DNA from: Isoperla grammatica
Taxonomy: Eukaryota > Arthropoda > Insecta > Plecoptera > Perlodidae
DNA length: 64,000 nucleotides
Assembly (NCBI GenBank): GCA_945910005.1
Contig: OX246740.1
Span: 3,241,897-3,305,896, forward strand
Reading direction: 5' to 3'
Both the position numbers and the translations under genes were made by a program. Shown one piece after another: positions 1 to 13,656 of this stretch (its first letter is position 1; each line of letters opens with the position of its first letter). The notes under the pieces are model-generated. The model made no database searches. It was not told the DNA's origin and worked only from the letters and a program-made list of their open reading frames with translations.

Positions 1-1184
1 ATTATTTATTTCAACATTATATTACTATTTTATTATTATACTTTTTTTTTGGTATAACAGTCTGACCCACAATGCCGTTAGGTCTATCCAGTAGAAGTTG
101 TTCCCAAATGTTACTATTTGGGTGACAAATGAGGCACTATTCATGAAATTCAGCAACTAATCACATCGTTTAGTCTTGAATTATACTGTAATAATATTGT
201 GTAACTATGTTCATAATTAATTGTTGATGCAACTGCTGTGAGAATATTATTTTTTTTTGGGGGGGGTCGTACAATCATAACTCGTTATGAGCTTATGACT
301 CACCTAGTCGCGATCTCACTCACACCCACACGTCGTCAGCTTGCCAGTGAAATACATGGCAGCCATCAACTTGCAAACATTCTATATTCAATCATGCGCT
401 ATAGACATCTACTATCTAGTCTTGTATATGTGGGTATTGAATACCACATAACATGGAACTAACACAAAACATCGCACAAGTGACTATTCGGTAGCTACAA
501 CGGACGGAAATTTTTAATAAAAATACATTTATGAGATGTGCCTATTTTATTTATGTTCCATTTATATATGTTATTTTTAAGATATTATGATTTTGACAAA
601 TAATTGTGTTCATAGTCATTTTAAAACAAAGATTATACGAAACTGAAGAAACCGACGTTTCAGCTCAAATATAAACTAACGTGTACTTTATTATCATAAA
701 AACTCTTTTGTTTTGGTCGATTGTTCTACAAAATTTTGGCATATATGCAGTATGGAATACATAACTCATAACAGTACTTGCAGCAACAACGAGAGCTTCA
801 ATCTTCAACAGTAGCCATGCGATGCGATGATTCTCTCTTACAGTAGTTTAATCTATGCAGTTTCTCTGTTACCTTCTTCGGTCGGTGAACACCAACAGGG
901 AGCAATAAGTCACTAACCCAAGGCCCTGTGTAATAATCAGGAGTGTTGATTATCATTTATCAGACTTTCACACTCACGATATTCCCTATTTGAAAAATAA
1001 TTGTTCAATTTACACACAAATTGAATCACTCAAATTGATTTCTGTAAATGCTTAGAGCGAGTGCATGAGTGCATATATATGCATGCAGACGTCTGGACTG
1101 GTGTCTGGTAGACGTAACGAGCCATAGTAGCGTAGTTATAATAATGCTACGTAGGAAACCTGCCCAGGGACCATTCATACCCCT
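1..1184. other. AT-rich DNA, no feature supported
   Basis: I see no gene, RNA or clear repeat here. The only oddity is a T9-G8 run at 250-266. Reading frames are short and have ordinary AT-driven composition. Confidence 0.6.
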
Positions 1185-1378
1185 CTTCAGGTGACTAACT
1201 AGGTATGGCGGTATTTGCAATAGTTGGAAAGAAATGTACGAGGTATGACAGTCCCAGAATTTATCTTATGACCGAAGAAAACCTCGCAAAAATCTTGTCA
1301 GAATTGCCGGTAGCGGGTATCGAACCGGCGACCTTCCGAGTTAGAGTCTCGTGTGCTACACATTGAGCCATCTATATC
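1185..1378 (-). mobile_element. tRNA-derived SINE, family A, copy 1
   Basis: Read on the minus strand, this has a Pol III A-box-like TGGCTCAATGTGTAGCA (1370-1354) and a B-box-like GGTTCGATACC (1326-1316) at tRNA-like spacing. It is followed by a body with GCGAGGTTTTC and a 3' part ending near CCTAGTTAGTCACC. The same order of blocks occurs at 13.66 kb (plus), 15.74 kb (minus) and 42.99 kb (minus), which defines a dispersed family. The tRNA head cannot fold as a complete tRNA, so this is a SINE and not a tRNA gene. Ends are approximate and no target-site duplication was established. Confidence 0.75.
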
Positions 1379-1600
1379 GGTAAGGCACTGTTGAGCGAAT
1401 ACTGGGGCATATAGTGGTCCTCGGGGCGGGTCCGGGACCAAACGTGAGGGAGCAATTGGCACTGATTAGATATGGGTCCATCAAGTAGGACTACGGTCGG
1501 GGCAACCCCTCTTTACCACACGGCAGAAAACCGCCACAGAATAGGGGCAAGAAAAGCACTGAGTCGAAGTCCAAGTTCGATGTTAAATAGTTTTTTGTAT
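1379..1600. other. GC-richer block next to the SINE, unidentified
   Basis: This is clearly more GC-rich than its surroundings. One plus-strand frame is open from about 1,388 to 1,590 except for a single TAG, and its second half is basic and proline/serine-rich (LPHGRKPPQNRGKK). It could be a decayed coding remnant or part of an older repeat. I recognise no family. Confidence 0.25.
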
Positions 1601-4600
1601 TTATTTTGGAAATTTATTTCCTAAAGTATGTTTCTACTAGCGGAATCTCAAAATTATATACTCGAGGGAATTTTGTCGTGGAATTTGTTAAAGGTGGTAG
1701 CAAAATGTGTGCGAAGGGAATATGTTATTATAAGTTATAATTTATGTATTTAGTTGTCAAGCCAGTTCAGCAGATACAAAACTAATATGCAACAAAGTAG
1801 GATTAGTTATACAACATTTGCAGGACGGAAAAGGGTAATTGCTGAAATTCAGATATTCGGGGGTTAACGTTGACGTTAAAGTAGTAAAGCGTAGTAAATG
1901 TACACGGCACATCCATAATTGTAATACATACTTGATTTATATACCTAACATCTTTAAACAGATATTTGAAGATTAAATTAGCTCATATTTTGTAGGATTA
2001 GTTTAATGGAATTTGTATTCAATTACACTTTACTGAACAGATTCTGGTTTTACATAGATTCTTTTCTTGTTATTTCTATCAAGTTTTTCAATCCTTCATC
2101 TTGAACTCATTCTTGTACCTTCAATCGACCGTCTAAAAGATAAATACAACTGTTTGCTGTATTTATAAAATTACGAAAAAATCGCAACCCCCAACAGCGA
2201 ATGGAAACGTGTACCATACTCGAATATCCCTTATAAAAAATGTTATAATGATGTTTTCTAAACATGCTCACACAGCGGAATTCCTCCGTTTGTTTTCATC
2301 ATTTTATTTGCCGAGTCATCTAGCGCTCTTTTTCTACCGCGCAAAAGAAACGGTTTGGCGTCTTTCAGCCGAACAGATCTTGATAGAGGGATTTTGTTTT
2401 ACCCTTGGGCTTATTCCAACCTTTGATCTGGTTCTACTTCTGTTCAACAACTATTTAACATAAACGAACAACTCGGTCGTTCTCTTTCTTTTCTTGAACG
2501 ATTGGGTTTTCACACTCTGCTGGCTATAGCCGCAGCCACGTTCCAGATACCTTCTAAATCTGGCTGGCTTCTTTAGGAGCAAACACCGCGACACTGTCTG
2601 TTTATTATTCTCTACAGGAGGACCTGGTATTGCAGTTTTGAAATATGAGCAAAACAATGGAAGGATTTATTATTTATTAGTCATTATGCGTTCTACCAAT
2701 TAGAGAATTAAATTTGTTTCAATTATAGGATTTGATAAAACAGTTCATATGTTGATTTTTCACGATCTTAACCATCCCAATTAGTACAAACAACTATTAT
2801 ACTAGCATTGTATAATGAGATACTGCTGCAATTGTTTTTTTATTATTGCTGTTATTTTGCTAAAGTATTTCATTTGTATTTTTTCCTTTTCATTATTTGT
2901 TAATTATGCTCGGAATTTTTTAATGTTATTGTTGTGCATACTAGTTGACAGGTCAATAATTCAAGACATAATGATACCATTAATAAACATGTGTTGAATT
3001 ACATTTAAATTGATACCCAATCATTTAACGACCGAAAGTTGTTCCAGTTAAATTTTATAGAATGCTTGTCACGAACAATTGAAATTAAAAAAAATTATCA
3101 AAATGTGTAAACCAAGTTGTGAGTTTATAAAGTAAGAAATCACAACAATACAGAATACAGTATCGTAACAGTATCGTAACGTATCAACAAGTATCTTAAG
3201 TTGACTGAGACCGATCCAAAGACGTCAGCAACGATATATTTCCAATTGTGAATGAACGCGTTTTTCTGATACCTCTATTGGGCCGTTGTTCTGTGATTAA
3301 TGTGCGTCGATTGTTCAGGCCTATACAGCTAGGCCTCATGTACAGTCTGAGCACGAAGCAATGAACACATAAACAGCGTTCTCGCTTTTTCTCCTTCGCC
3401 CTCAAGACATTTATAAACGTTACCACTGTACGCAACGCTATATCTACGCCAGGGCTGGCAATAGAAACATAAGAACAAAATTAAGTAACGACGGCTATAT
3501 CAGTGTTTCATTACCCCCCCCCCCCCCTTTTTTTCTTTTGTCAGAATGAGCTGACGCTCTTTACATTGACAGATTACACTAGACTAAACTAAACTTATCT
3601 AAACTAAACTAAACAAAACAAAAAACAATAGGAAATTAGTGGCGAGTAACAATGCAAAGTCAAGCGTACATTTTGACTTAATTGTAGGTTATGATTATTG
3701 GTTTTGATGGTCTATAGACTTAAAAATAATGTTATAATAATAATAACTAATGAAGAACTTTTGCAGCCATAGATGTTTCAGTTAGAAGTAAGACAGACAC
3801 GTAATGGTGGGTATCGTCATGTTTAACTTAAAGATACCCCTTGTGTGTTATTTTAAGGTCCAAGGCCGGTGAAAGTATTAATACAACTTCGTGACACCTC
3901 TAGTTTATTTAATTATGAATTATTCCGATCTTATAACATTGTGATACCCCTAATTTCATGTTCGCAATTTAAGTCTCTAAACAGTTGTAAAAGCATTTAT
4001 TCTATAATTGTGTGGTTTACTCCTGGTTCATGTTTGAATTTTATGTTCCGATACCCCTAGGCTTAGCAATATAGTATTCCGTCATGTAAAGCTATTGCCA
4101 ATTTTACCATCGCCTTTTTTGCCATTGTTACCGTTACTGAATTCTATAATTCCATGTCCTGTCCTGAAATAAGTTTGCAGCGTATGTTTGCGTGGTCTTA
4201 TGTGCTGTTAGTACCTTGCTTGCACATACCCTGCGTGTACTTGCCAATGCTAAACATATTTTAGTAAGATATATCGTAGTTAGCCGCTTTAAGATCATCA
4301 GGCGTGTCAATCACTTGTTCTGAAACTGGGAGCCCGCTGTGTCAAGACGCGACCAATTAGCATCACGAACCGAACTCTTCGTTTCGAAACTCAACCAGAA
4401 ATAAATCTAGTTATGAGACATGTGTACACTCGCAGACATTTGTAAATGAATGGTGAGACTGAACACTTATTACACCATAACCACTCTTCTACACCCATCA
4501 TATTATTTGTTGGCTCAATCTATTTATGCATTAATAGGAATATACGTTGATTAGAAATAAAGATTACTTACCACATCAGGTAGAAAACTTGTGCAAAAGA

Positions 4601-4614
4601 GTTATGGCTGTTGT
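1601..4614. other. AT-rich DNA with minor simple repeats
   Basis: No gene supported. It holds three close copies of AGTATCGTAAC near 3,160-3,185, a C14-T7 run at 3,514-3,534, and a degenerate CTAAA-type repeat at about 3,575-3,620. The 84-codon frame at 2,209-2,463 has no recognisable domain and I treat it as chance. Confidence 0.5.
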
Positions 4615-4800
4615 ATCACCGTTTTCAGTTTTCTAAAATATGCGTAAAAAACAAAAGTTTAACTTTGCAATTGAAACACTGACCTCTGGAAGTTCCAAAA
4701 TTATATGTTCTTCAGTTGTCAGCCACCGGTGCCGGCAATTTTGCCAGTTTCAAAGTTAAACTTTTGAATGTTATGCATATTTTAGAAAACTTAAAACGTT
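4615..4800. repeat. Inverted repeat, MITE-like
   Basis: A left arm at 4,627-4,668 (starting AGTTTTCTAAAATATGCGTA) pairs imperfectly with a right arm at 4,751-4,791 (ending GCATATTTTAGAAAACT), about 40 bp each around an ~80-bp spacer. The layout is that of a short non-autonomous DNA element or foldback. No internal coding and no confident target duplication. Confidence 0.65.
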
Positions 4801-6900
4801 GAAGTTATAGACTAAGAAGTGTAGTAAGAGTAGTAGATGTTCTCTCATACCCTTGACTTACTAATGTCGCTTACGATACCGTCCATAGCCACCTTTGTTG
4901 CAAAGTAGGAGGCTATAGGATTCTACAAAATTAATTCAAAGCATACGTATAGTGAAGTACGGTGTGTATTGCGTTTTCAGTTATATCTGTAACTATTAAA
5001 ACATCTTCGCATAGTTATTAATCGTGCATGAAAAAATGAAATAAATGAAGTGTGCATGAATGATCAATGAAGGCATCTCTAAAATATTGTTATAAATACC
5101 ATAACTGCGTAAACACGCACTATTTTACAGTAAGAAATAGTAATATGAAATAATATGAATTTTAAAGCATTCTTTTGTTGCATTTTTTAAAAATATTTTT
5201 GTTGATTTTCAATTGAAAGCATCTGCAATATGAAAGATGAATACGAAAAAGAAGATCTGATCCTGTTATGAAAACGATATTTTTATTATTTTCATTACAA
5301 TTAATAGCAAGCATATTTTGAAATCTTTGCTTAACCTCATTATAATAATTATTGATAAAACAAATGGTACATAATTAAGTCGAATTCGTTCAGTGACCAT
5401 AAAATTCTTTTCACCGAAGAACAACAATGTTCATCCAATAGCTTCCAACAACTCAACTCCGCGAAGTATATGCGTCCGCGAAGTACTGCGAAACATATTA
5501 ACCAAGTCACTAATCAAATTCGTCATGCAGAATTCTAAAATTCTAAAAGATGATTAATAAGCTGGGTCTAGGAGTGACATTTGCTAAATGCGTAGGTTGT
5601 TTTAAACAATGCTTGACTGTTAGTGAATGGTTTGATGGGTTCAAGAGATCAGAGTCTGATTATGGGGCCTAGCCTAGCAGACATGAATGCAAGTCGGTCA
5701 TACAAGTCATATCTCAGATAAAGTCATTAATCAGCGGTAAAGATCTTTCACTAATCCGCCAAAATGTGAGAACTCCTAAGTAGGATGTGGGTTTATAGCA
5801 AAGCGAAAAGACCAACGAATGCCATCAAAATAAACTTTTTTAGATTTATATCTGAACATTTCTCTGTCTGGTCGTTTTAATGTTCTGTTTTTAAGAGTTA
5901 AGTATACGTCTTTCAATGTAATTAATTCTGTTAAATTACACATACAAAAATATTTAACCATATTGAGTAGCACTTTACTGGCAGTATCCTATTCAACTAA
6001 AATATGTACTTTGCATTTTATTTTTAGTACCATACAAGTAAAGTGTAATCATTTTACAATTTCTAAAGCAGAGCCTTCAGCAACAAAAACAGGTAAAATT
6101 TATTATACTGCGAGCTTATTAATTTCTATGGAAACATACTTTGTTGGAGGTTTTATATCGTAAGCCAGACCAATATTTAATACCACAACTTCAAGTGCCC
6201 ACATAAAATGTATTTGTATTTTCTTTTTTCTTATCGATCTTTTAATTACCTAGACATGGAGCATTCCGTAGCCCGCGGGAACCGCACTGCTATCGGTACA
6301 CCTACGTCATTTGAGATGACGGGTGAAGGTTGAAAGCAGGGGTTGAGTTAGTGAGTAGCAACTGTGATTGGGGATACGGGAATTTATAATTTATTATATA
6401 TAGTTAAGAAAAAAGTAATATATTATTGTATATTATTTTTGGAAGCGAAAAAATGTAAATGATATTAAGCAATTCAACGAATTATTCAAATGTGTCATTT
6501 TATTCTAACTTATCCAATAAATTATGTTTAAATACCCAACGCATATTAGTTAAAGCTTCAAGGTATATACTTTTCGTAACGTTTTCTCTCAATCCTCTCC
6601 GCCATTTTTGTTTTGTGTGTAATAATTTTACTTTTTACGCTTGTGTGTATTTCTGTTATGCCTGTATGGCGATGTGATATTTAATTATATTATATATTAT
6701 GTTTTATTTATTATATAATCTAATTTTAGCTTCATTTAGAACTATTTTAATTTTAATTTACAATTTGTTTCCTTCCGTGTTCCCTTTCAATAATAGGTCT
6801 AGTTTGTTTTACTGTTGTGTTTTATGAATTGCTATTTTATGTCGTTCGGTGTTTTTACTGTTGTTTCATTATATATGTATATGTATTGTTCTCCTTTATA
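4801..6900. other. AT-rich DNA, no feature supported
   Basis: I see nothing beyond AT-rich sequence and short chance reading frames. Confidence 0.5.
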
Positions 6901-7262
6901 AATAAGACAGCAAATAAATATCCATCGCCTGAATAACGCCGCCCCCTCAAACATACCACGCTATATCCCAGTTTTAAATATTTCCCTCCGTTCTCGCGGC
7001 TCCATTTTCTCCTCCCATCGCTTTCAATTCAGTTTCCCTATGTCCTCATCTCCTGACTATGCACGTCCTTGCCATCTCCGTAGCCTCACGACGTGGCACC
7101 GGCTGTGTACCATAGTTCGGAGTCCAGCCACGTTACCTGGTGTGTCGATATGGAACTAGAGTGAGGTAGCAGAGATTTGCATGCGGGCTTCATGAGGGGC
7201 AAGATGAAGGATCTACTAGACACGTGATGTATTGAAGCTCCACATGGCCGGCTTACATCTCG
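6901..7262 (+). other. Pyrimidine- and GC-richer block with an open frame
   Basis: A plus-strand frame stays open for about 85 codons from just after 6,900 to a TAG at about 7,159, with ATG only inside it. The nucleotide sequence is strongly C/T-biased (6,960-7,060), which by itself suppresses stop codons. The peptide is Ser/Arg-rich with no motif I recognise. It could be an exon or UTR, but I think biased noncoding sequence more likely. Confidence 0.2.
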
Positions 7263-7751
7263 GCCACGTTCTTATACTACGGCCACTAACAGAAGCTAGG
7301 CTACTAACTGCTGTTAAGATGTAATGTGAACTTAACAGCTAACAGAAGTCAATTTAGCATCGCCTTCATATAACATACGAATGTCGCTTAACTACTGTTA
7401 GACTAACTGTGGTCAGTGGCAGACAGCCACTGACAACAGTAGTGTAAACAAGGTAGGCTTATAAGGTGTTTGTTCACGTACCCTGCGGAACACCTGATTG
7501 GTCGGTTACAATTGCTTCAAATGATTCTAAACTGTCCCAAAAGACAATCAAAATGTGTTATCCTCTGGAGTGCTCTTTTTTATGTATGTTTCTTTGCTCC
7601 AAGAAATATTTCCGTTCATCAGATGTTCTTAATTTGCTATAAAATGTATGCTGCCACATCACAATTCAAAAGTTGAATACGATATTTTGAAAACGGGAAA
7701 TATGTATTGGTACAAAGAAACATTAATAAGAATGAGTATTAGATTCTCTAG

Positions 7752-7840
7752 AGAATGACATATTTTGATTTACTTTCCGAACAATACAAACCAATTTTAA
7801 AGCAATTTTAACAGATAAAAATCGGGTGTTCCGCAGTTTG
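7752..7840 (+). repeat. Dispersed repeat, also at 51.26 kb
   Basis: Starting at GAATGACATATTTT and continuing through AAAGCAATTTTAA to AATCGG.TGTTCC, this aligns along its length with 51,262-51,346. The two copies have the same orientation and roughly 70% identity by eye. It directly precedes the inverted repeat at 7,853, so it may be part of that element. Confidence 0.5.
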
Positions 7841-7852
7841 TTTGAAGGTTTT

Positions 7853-8016
7853 CCCGGTTCCCATATGTATCCTGCCGCGTGGCACGCTGATGCGTGTGGT
7901 GACCAATCACAGCGTTTCCGTCGCGGTGCTGGAAGACAGTGCAAGAGTTGAGCCAATGTACTGATTGTTCACCGCGCCTCAGCTCACCGCGCGGCAAGAG
8001 ACATGGGAACCAGGCC
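7853..8016. repeat. Short element with ~30-bp inverted ends
   Basis: The left end (7,853-7,882, CCCGGTTCCCATATGTATCC onward) is an inverted match of the right end (7,987-8,016, containing GCAAGAGACATGGGAACC). A related mini-hairpin occurs at 32,254-32,284. The core is GC-richer than its surroundings. Reading frames across it are by-products of the repeat. Most likely a MITE. Confidence 0.6.
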
Positions 8017-8160
8017 CCAGATTCACAAAGGTGCCTATACGCGCTAAGACGTCCTACTTTATGCAAATCTTATTATTATAATTCACGCATTAGTCGTTCT
8101 GCAATATCATAAAGATTAAATATAGTAAAACAAAATTTTTCCTATGCAGAGATGGCTTCC

Positions 8161-8355
8161 TCAGCCATTCCTCTTCCTCGCTATCCAATATAAAATGACT
8201 TCTATTTCTGACCTGCCCATATCATTGGGCAGGTCGTCCATGTCACTCTGAAGTGCGGCACACCTAAAAAGGCGTGCTCTGTCTTGGGGTTCAAAATTGC
8301 ATAGTTTGCAGATGGCTAGTTCAGTCGTAATGTTAAAACGGTTCAAATGGTTCAA
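8161..8355 (-). pseudogene. Possible retrotransposon C-terminal fragment
   Basis: A 64-codon minus-strand frame begins MNHLNRFNITTELAICKLC and continues with CALQS-like and YWIARK segments. The layout (a Leu-rich start, a CxxC, then a cysteine-centred segment, acidic residues and a YW.AR motif) resembles the tail of non-LTR retrotransposon ORF2 proteins after the RNase H region. That resemblance is from memory of the family and not from an alignment. No reverse transcriptase lies upstream on the same strand and the frame ends abruptly, so it would be an isolated dead fragment. Chance remains possible. Confidence 0.3.
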
Positions 8356-9097
8356 AATATTTTAACTTAACTAATCGTATTTTATTTTTGAATGTTTAAT
8401 AATACCCATAGGATGATTTATCTAGCTAAGATTTGCGTAACTTAGGACAACTTTGAGTTGGGCATCGTTGTGAATCCAAGCCCCGGCATTTCAGTCGTAA
8501 CTATGGAAATAGCACAACTTTGTCATCCATTAAAACAGAGAATTATGTCCTAAAACAAGCACTTCATGTGTGGACGCCAGTACGTATACCCATGTTCCAA
8601 CATTACGACTGTGCGTTATACATTACGCTTCTGTGTAGAGCGGCCTAACTAGTGTCACGCAGAGACGCAAACACAGACGACTCAAGTGACAGACTGAAAC
8701 ATCACGATCGTCCTCCTGCCCATGTACGCTCAACGTCTGACATGGTGTATGTGTTCTCTTCTGATTGAGTCAGATCTTATCTTAACCAGTGTCCGGTGGA
8801 CGTAAATGAATGCTTGAGTTATATGAATGAACCTTGTTCTTGATGTAAACAAGACACACACCGCATTGTGTGTTCGTACAAAGTATATTATATTGATCAG
8901 CAACTCTGGACGGGATATTCTTGTTATCTTTTATGTCATTAGAGGTAATTTAAAATTCACGTTTCTAATATATACACAAGTGAAATGTTCAACTATTTTA
9001 TTTATATTTACTAATATATATAGTACATATATACTCAAATAAGTCAAAGCATCAAAGCTCGAAAGTGTGAAGCCAATTTCCTGCATGTAATGCTATT

Positions 9098-9475
9098 GGG
9101 GGAAGGATACCTCTACGTCAAAAACCGCACAAAATTTTCATTTTTATATTATATCACATGAATGGGCTTTGAAATTGAAAATCTGAATCAACAGCGCACT
9201 GTGATTTAGTAAGCCCTACACATTGAATGCTCTAAGTTGTGACTTAAATTATAATCAGTATGTTTTTTTATAAATAATTAATTTTATTACTAATCATCGA
9301 ATTATAATCAAAATACTACGCTAATGGTTATAATATTTTTTTCAGTCTGTAGAGCTTACCAAAGTACAGTGCGCTGCTGATTTAGATTTTCGATTTCTTG
9401 TTGCAATCTTGAGATATAATGTAATAATGAAACTTTTCTGCGGTTTTTGACGTAGAGACCACCCTTCGCTCTTAA
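9098..9475. mobile_element. Long foldback (inverted-repeat) element
   Basis: Two arms of about 110 bp (9,113-9,222 and 9,348-9,456) are inverted copies separated by an AT-rich ~125-bp loop. Matching landmarks are CTACGTCAAAAACCGCA against TGCGGTTTTTGACGTAG at the outside, and CAGCGCACTGTGATTTAG against its inverted counterpart CAGTGCGCTGCTGATTTAG at the inside. Weaker similarity extends outward to about 9,098 and 9,475. A transcript would form a long imperfect hairpin. Best read as a MITE or foldback transposon. Confidence 0.75.
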
Positions 9476-10716
9476 GAAAATTCCTTTGCTATCACGTTAA
9501 AGAAGAAGAACGTATATTTATTTCTTGTCATGTAAAGTTTTAAATAACATATTTTTCGTAAAGTTTTAAATGTAGCTTTATATTTAAGACTTGATGAAAA
9601 CTATTTTATATTTTAAACTCTATGAAAAATATGTTTGTAAAATTTCATTTCTGACGGCAACAGTTATTATTTTCTCTCTATTACACATTAATTTTTGACA
9701 AATAACAACATTTAAGTCATTCATCCGTAAAATATTTCATCAGACTTTCCAATTTGTTACTCTGAATTAAGCTTAAATAGAATAAGCTTATTTGTTAGCA
9801 CCCCCCTCCCCATCCCACCCCCACTCCTTTCAATCATCAGCTCGTGCTAACGACATCTGCGAAGGCGTAATCTAATTCACAACGTAATTGAACAGTTCAA
9901 GCAGTGCAGGAATAATGCCTCATTACCCGACACAGCTAAGTGATTAATTTGACTAATAGTTTTTTTCGTCAACAGTGTTTTTGTCTGCCTACGATTTGCT
10001 AACTGTAATGGGCCTCGTGACAGAGAGTAACTCACTGCCACCGAAAACCTGGACCCTGATCACACCGTCAGGAATTAGGAAGCTGTACTAATGAGGAAGG
10101 ATTCTAGAATTTGAAAGGGTTGTAATTTTTCATTTGAAAGGCACCATTAAATGGGGATAGTTCCCAAAGTTTTGTTGAAAATGTCTCTAAATCAAATCGT
10201 TCATGACTTTTGGCAAGGTATCAGTCAAATACTCTGTAAGTGATCAATATGTTTTTCTAATTAGGACGAAACAATAGATTTTGTCAAGCAAATCGGGCAA
10301 TATGTTGGAAATAAAAACGACAAAAATAAAATATTTTTCATTTGAAGGAAACTGAGAAATCTGAAGAATAAACTATATCAAACCCCACGGGAACAAAAAC
10401 TGCTTTTGTTATCTGAATGGAGTTATTTTTTAAAATGCAAGACCACAAAACTATAAATTGAAGCCGTTTTGTAGTCCAGGCTATAAACCTCCAGGAGTAA
10501 GAACAAGAGACTATAAACTATAAAGCAAGATAGCCTAATAACTGAATAAGATATACATTATATCTATAAAGAAAAGCTAGAATTAAGTATTTCCTTAACT
10601 TATCGCATAGTGGTCGTGCATTTGGTCTAGCAACAAAATATCGGACGCTGTCAACGCAAATGAGCTAAATTACTTTTACCTGAGATTCAAGTTAGTTTCT
10701 AAAGGAATACGCGCGA

Positions 10717-10735
10717 CCCCCCCCCCCCCCCCCCC
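10717..10735 (+). repeat. Poly-C tract, 19 bases
   Basis: Nineteen uninterrupted C follow GCGCGA, with another C-rich stretch just after. One of about ten such tracts in the window. Confidence 0.95.
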
Positions 10736-11032
10736 AACGCCCCTACCTTATGTTTGAAGCAGTTTCCTCCAAGATTGGCCCTACGTCACACGAAGCGCAT
10801 AATATTCAAACTGTCCGTATTCACACAAGTTGGATGAGCCATGTTCGCGCTTAACTCTACAACTCTGCGAGAAGTCGTTATGAGTGCGAGCACGTGGCTC
10901 CGTTACGGCCGCTGTCTTATGTTCACTTTTATCTGCTTTCTTATAATCTGGTCCGCCCGGGTCTTATAATTTGCTCGACGCTAGGAGGAAATACTGAAAT
11001 AAAATATTGTGGATATTTTGCTTCGCTCGTTC

Positions 11033-11101
<69 letters not shown>
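11033..11101 (+). repeat. (AAT)n microsatellite
   Basis: About 23 uninterrupted AAT/ATA units. Confidence 0.97.
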
Positions 11102-13656
11102 CCACCCTCGGAATCCCCGATTTTACAAATTGCTTTGAAATGCTAAAAATTGTCAAATAGTAAACATTGGTTTTATTATTATTAGACGTTACCATTAAAA
11201 GTTTCATTTCTCATAAGAGATAGAAATGGGTTTTGAACAAACTTCCTTGAAACGAAGATCAAAGTAAAATATAAGTTTTTAATAGTAGCAACTTGTTTTA
11301 TTAAGAAATGAGATTTGTTTACGGACTTGCGTGAATCAACCCCCATCAAAGAGAGATGTTACGCAGCTACTTCAACATTGTCAACAGAAGAAAGTTGATA
11401 TTTTTAATTGTCTTTGTTCAGACGAGTTTCATGTTAAAGGTAGCCGGGGGATATTATGATATTGCCAAGCGAGAGGTATAAACTATAACCGAGATGCGTA
11501 ATGTCGAAGTAATGAAAATTATAATAATTTTAAATGGAAATGTATTAGAATTTAAATTGTGAGGGTACAAAACATTCACAAATCTAGATACCACAAGACC
11601 TTGGAAAGAAGTGAGTTTATGTCACAAGCAATAATGTAATTTTTCGAAAGTTATATTCCAAAGAACTATCCCATGAAAAATGACACATTAAATATAACAT
11701 GTTTTGTTGTTATCTTAAAATAAACAAATTTCGGAATGATGTACAAAGCTATATAATGTTATCAAGGTAAACCGATAATCTTTAAAAAGGGGTGTACAAT
11801 TTGTTGTGTTTAAATTAAATAAGACAATTTGAACAATGTTTAAAATTATCTAACTTTTTATCTAAATTTATAACCTTATAACATTTTGATATTTGTCTAC
11901 TATTATCAGTTCAGAATTAAGTGAACATCTCTGTGTCAGCTGTCTCGTTTCTGTCAAGTTATTTCTTAAAATGATTATAGTTATTATGCCGTTAAACACA
12001 TGACATTCGAACTAGTATTGAAAAATGGTTAAATAATTAATTTAAAGACATCGACATTTTTTAGTGACAGGCATCATGCGTATGTGGGGTATGTGTGTTA
12101 TTAATTGCAGAATATCCCATGTTACATTAATAGCTCCCATCTTAGTTCAGAGCCCGTTGTCAATAATCAACAACAATAGAATAAATGTCGTGTATTATCG
12201 TTGTTCAGTTTCACGTCCTTACCTTCACTTTTATACTTGCTTTATGATCTAAAAGAAGAAAAACTCCGGCATTATAATTTATATTTTAACTTTACTCCAC
12301 AAGATTGACAAGATGGATTGGCTGAAAACCTCTTTCAATCTCTTAGAGAGAGAATATCTCTGATTCATGCGCTTAACTTTACGATTTATCATCTACTCGT
12401 CTGCAGGCGTCTAATTTATAGGTTTATATCTTAAAAAAGTTCTTCATTACGGGACATTTCTTTAGTCTTCAGTTTGCCTCCATTCAATCGTATTTCCTAC
12501 TGAATGAGTAAGAATATGATGCGTATTGTAGAATGTTGCGATGGGCGAGCGTAAGTGAAAACCAATACGAGCGACGCTGTTATCATCCTCCAAACAAGCA
12601 TCGACCATTAAGTCACGTAAAATATTAGTAACCCTAGGCAAACATTAGCAAAGATATGGCGCGAAAATCGTTTAGTTTTGCTATTAGTAGGAAATAAAAT
12701 GTGCCGTGATGTTATGCGGTGGTAGGACGAAGAGGAGCCGTTAAAGTGGATACGATGTTGTTATTGCGGTTTTTGTGGGAATGTTGTTTATTGTAAATGT
12801 ACGTGTGAATTTGAGAAGGAAATTGTGTTATACGTTTCATGTGTGTTTAGTTGCCGAAAATTGTGTATCGCACATATTATTATCTCATACGAGAACAATC
12901 ATTTCGGCTCCTTTTTGAAATCACACATCATCCCATTATCGAATTCTTATCAGTTATTACTAGTAATCACTATCAAAATATTATCTACATGGATACATTA
13001 AAATACAATAAATTGTATCGAATTTCCAATTAATCAGAAATGTAATCACTGAAAATAATAGCGTATCTATATCTACTGTAAAAATATTGTTAATAAAATA
13101 GACAAGACGACATTATATCTCATTTATGTTCGTGTGGTGTGTATAAAATATCGGTATTTTTGATTAAAAGCTTGTATTTATTATTTACATTTATTTGATA
13201 TTTATAATGAATGTTTGATATTAAGTGTTATTATTATTCTTTCGGAATATCTTGAACTATCCTCGTTGTATATTCCGAATTATTTTTGTATTTTATTGAA
13301 ATAAATATTAATAAAATAAATAAAACCACATAAATTTTCTTGTGTACAGTTGCAACATATTGAAAAGGTTTTTGTGTGGAGTATTTCGTTCGAGAAAAAA
13401 CCAAGTGTGTCTGTGATCCTTATTTTTATGCACGTAGTCAAAATATCAATCAAAATAATAGGATATAGAATGTTTCGAATATCGATACACGATTTAAATC
13501 AACTATGTGATGTCCTATCAATCCTTGCTCATTTATTAAAAACGATCTTGACATGTGACATATCACTTATTGAGATTAACCTACTGCCAAAGTGCTAACA
13601 CTTCTCATGGAGAGATATGGATTGTATGAACGTATAAACACATATTAAGACACCTG
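11102..13656. other. AT-rich DNA, no feature supported
   Basis: No gene, RNA or distinct repeat that I can support. Frames at 12.06, 12.85 and 13.35 kb are low-complexity and unrecognised. Confidence 0.5.
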
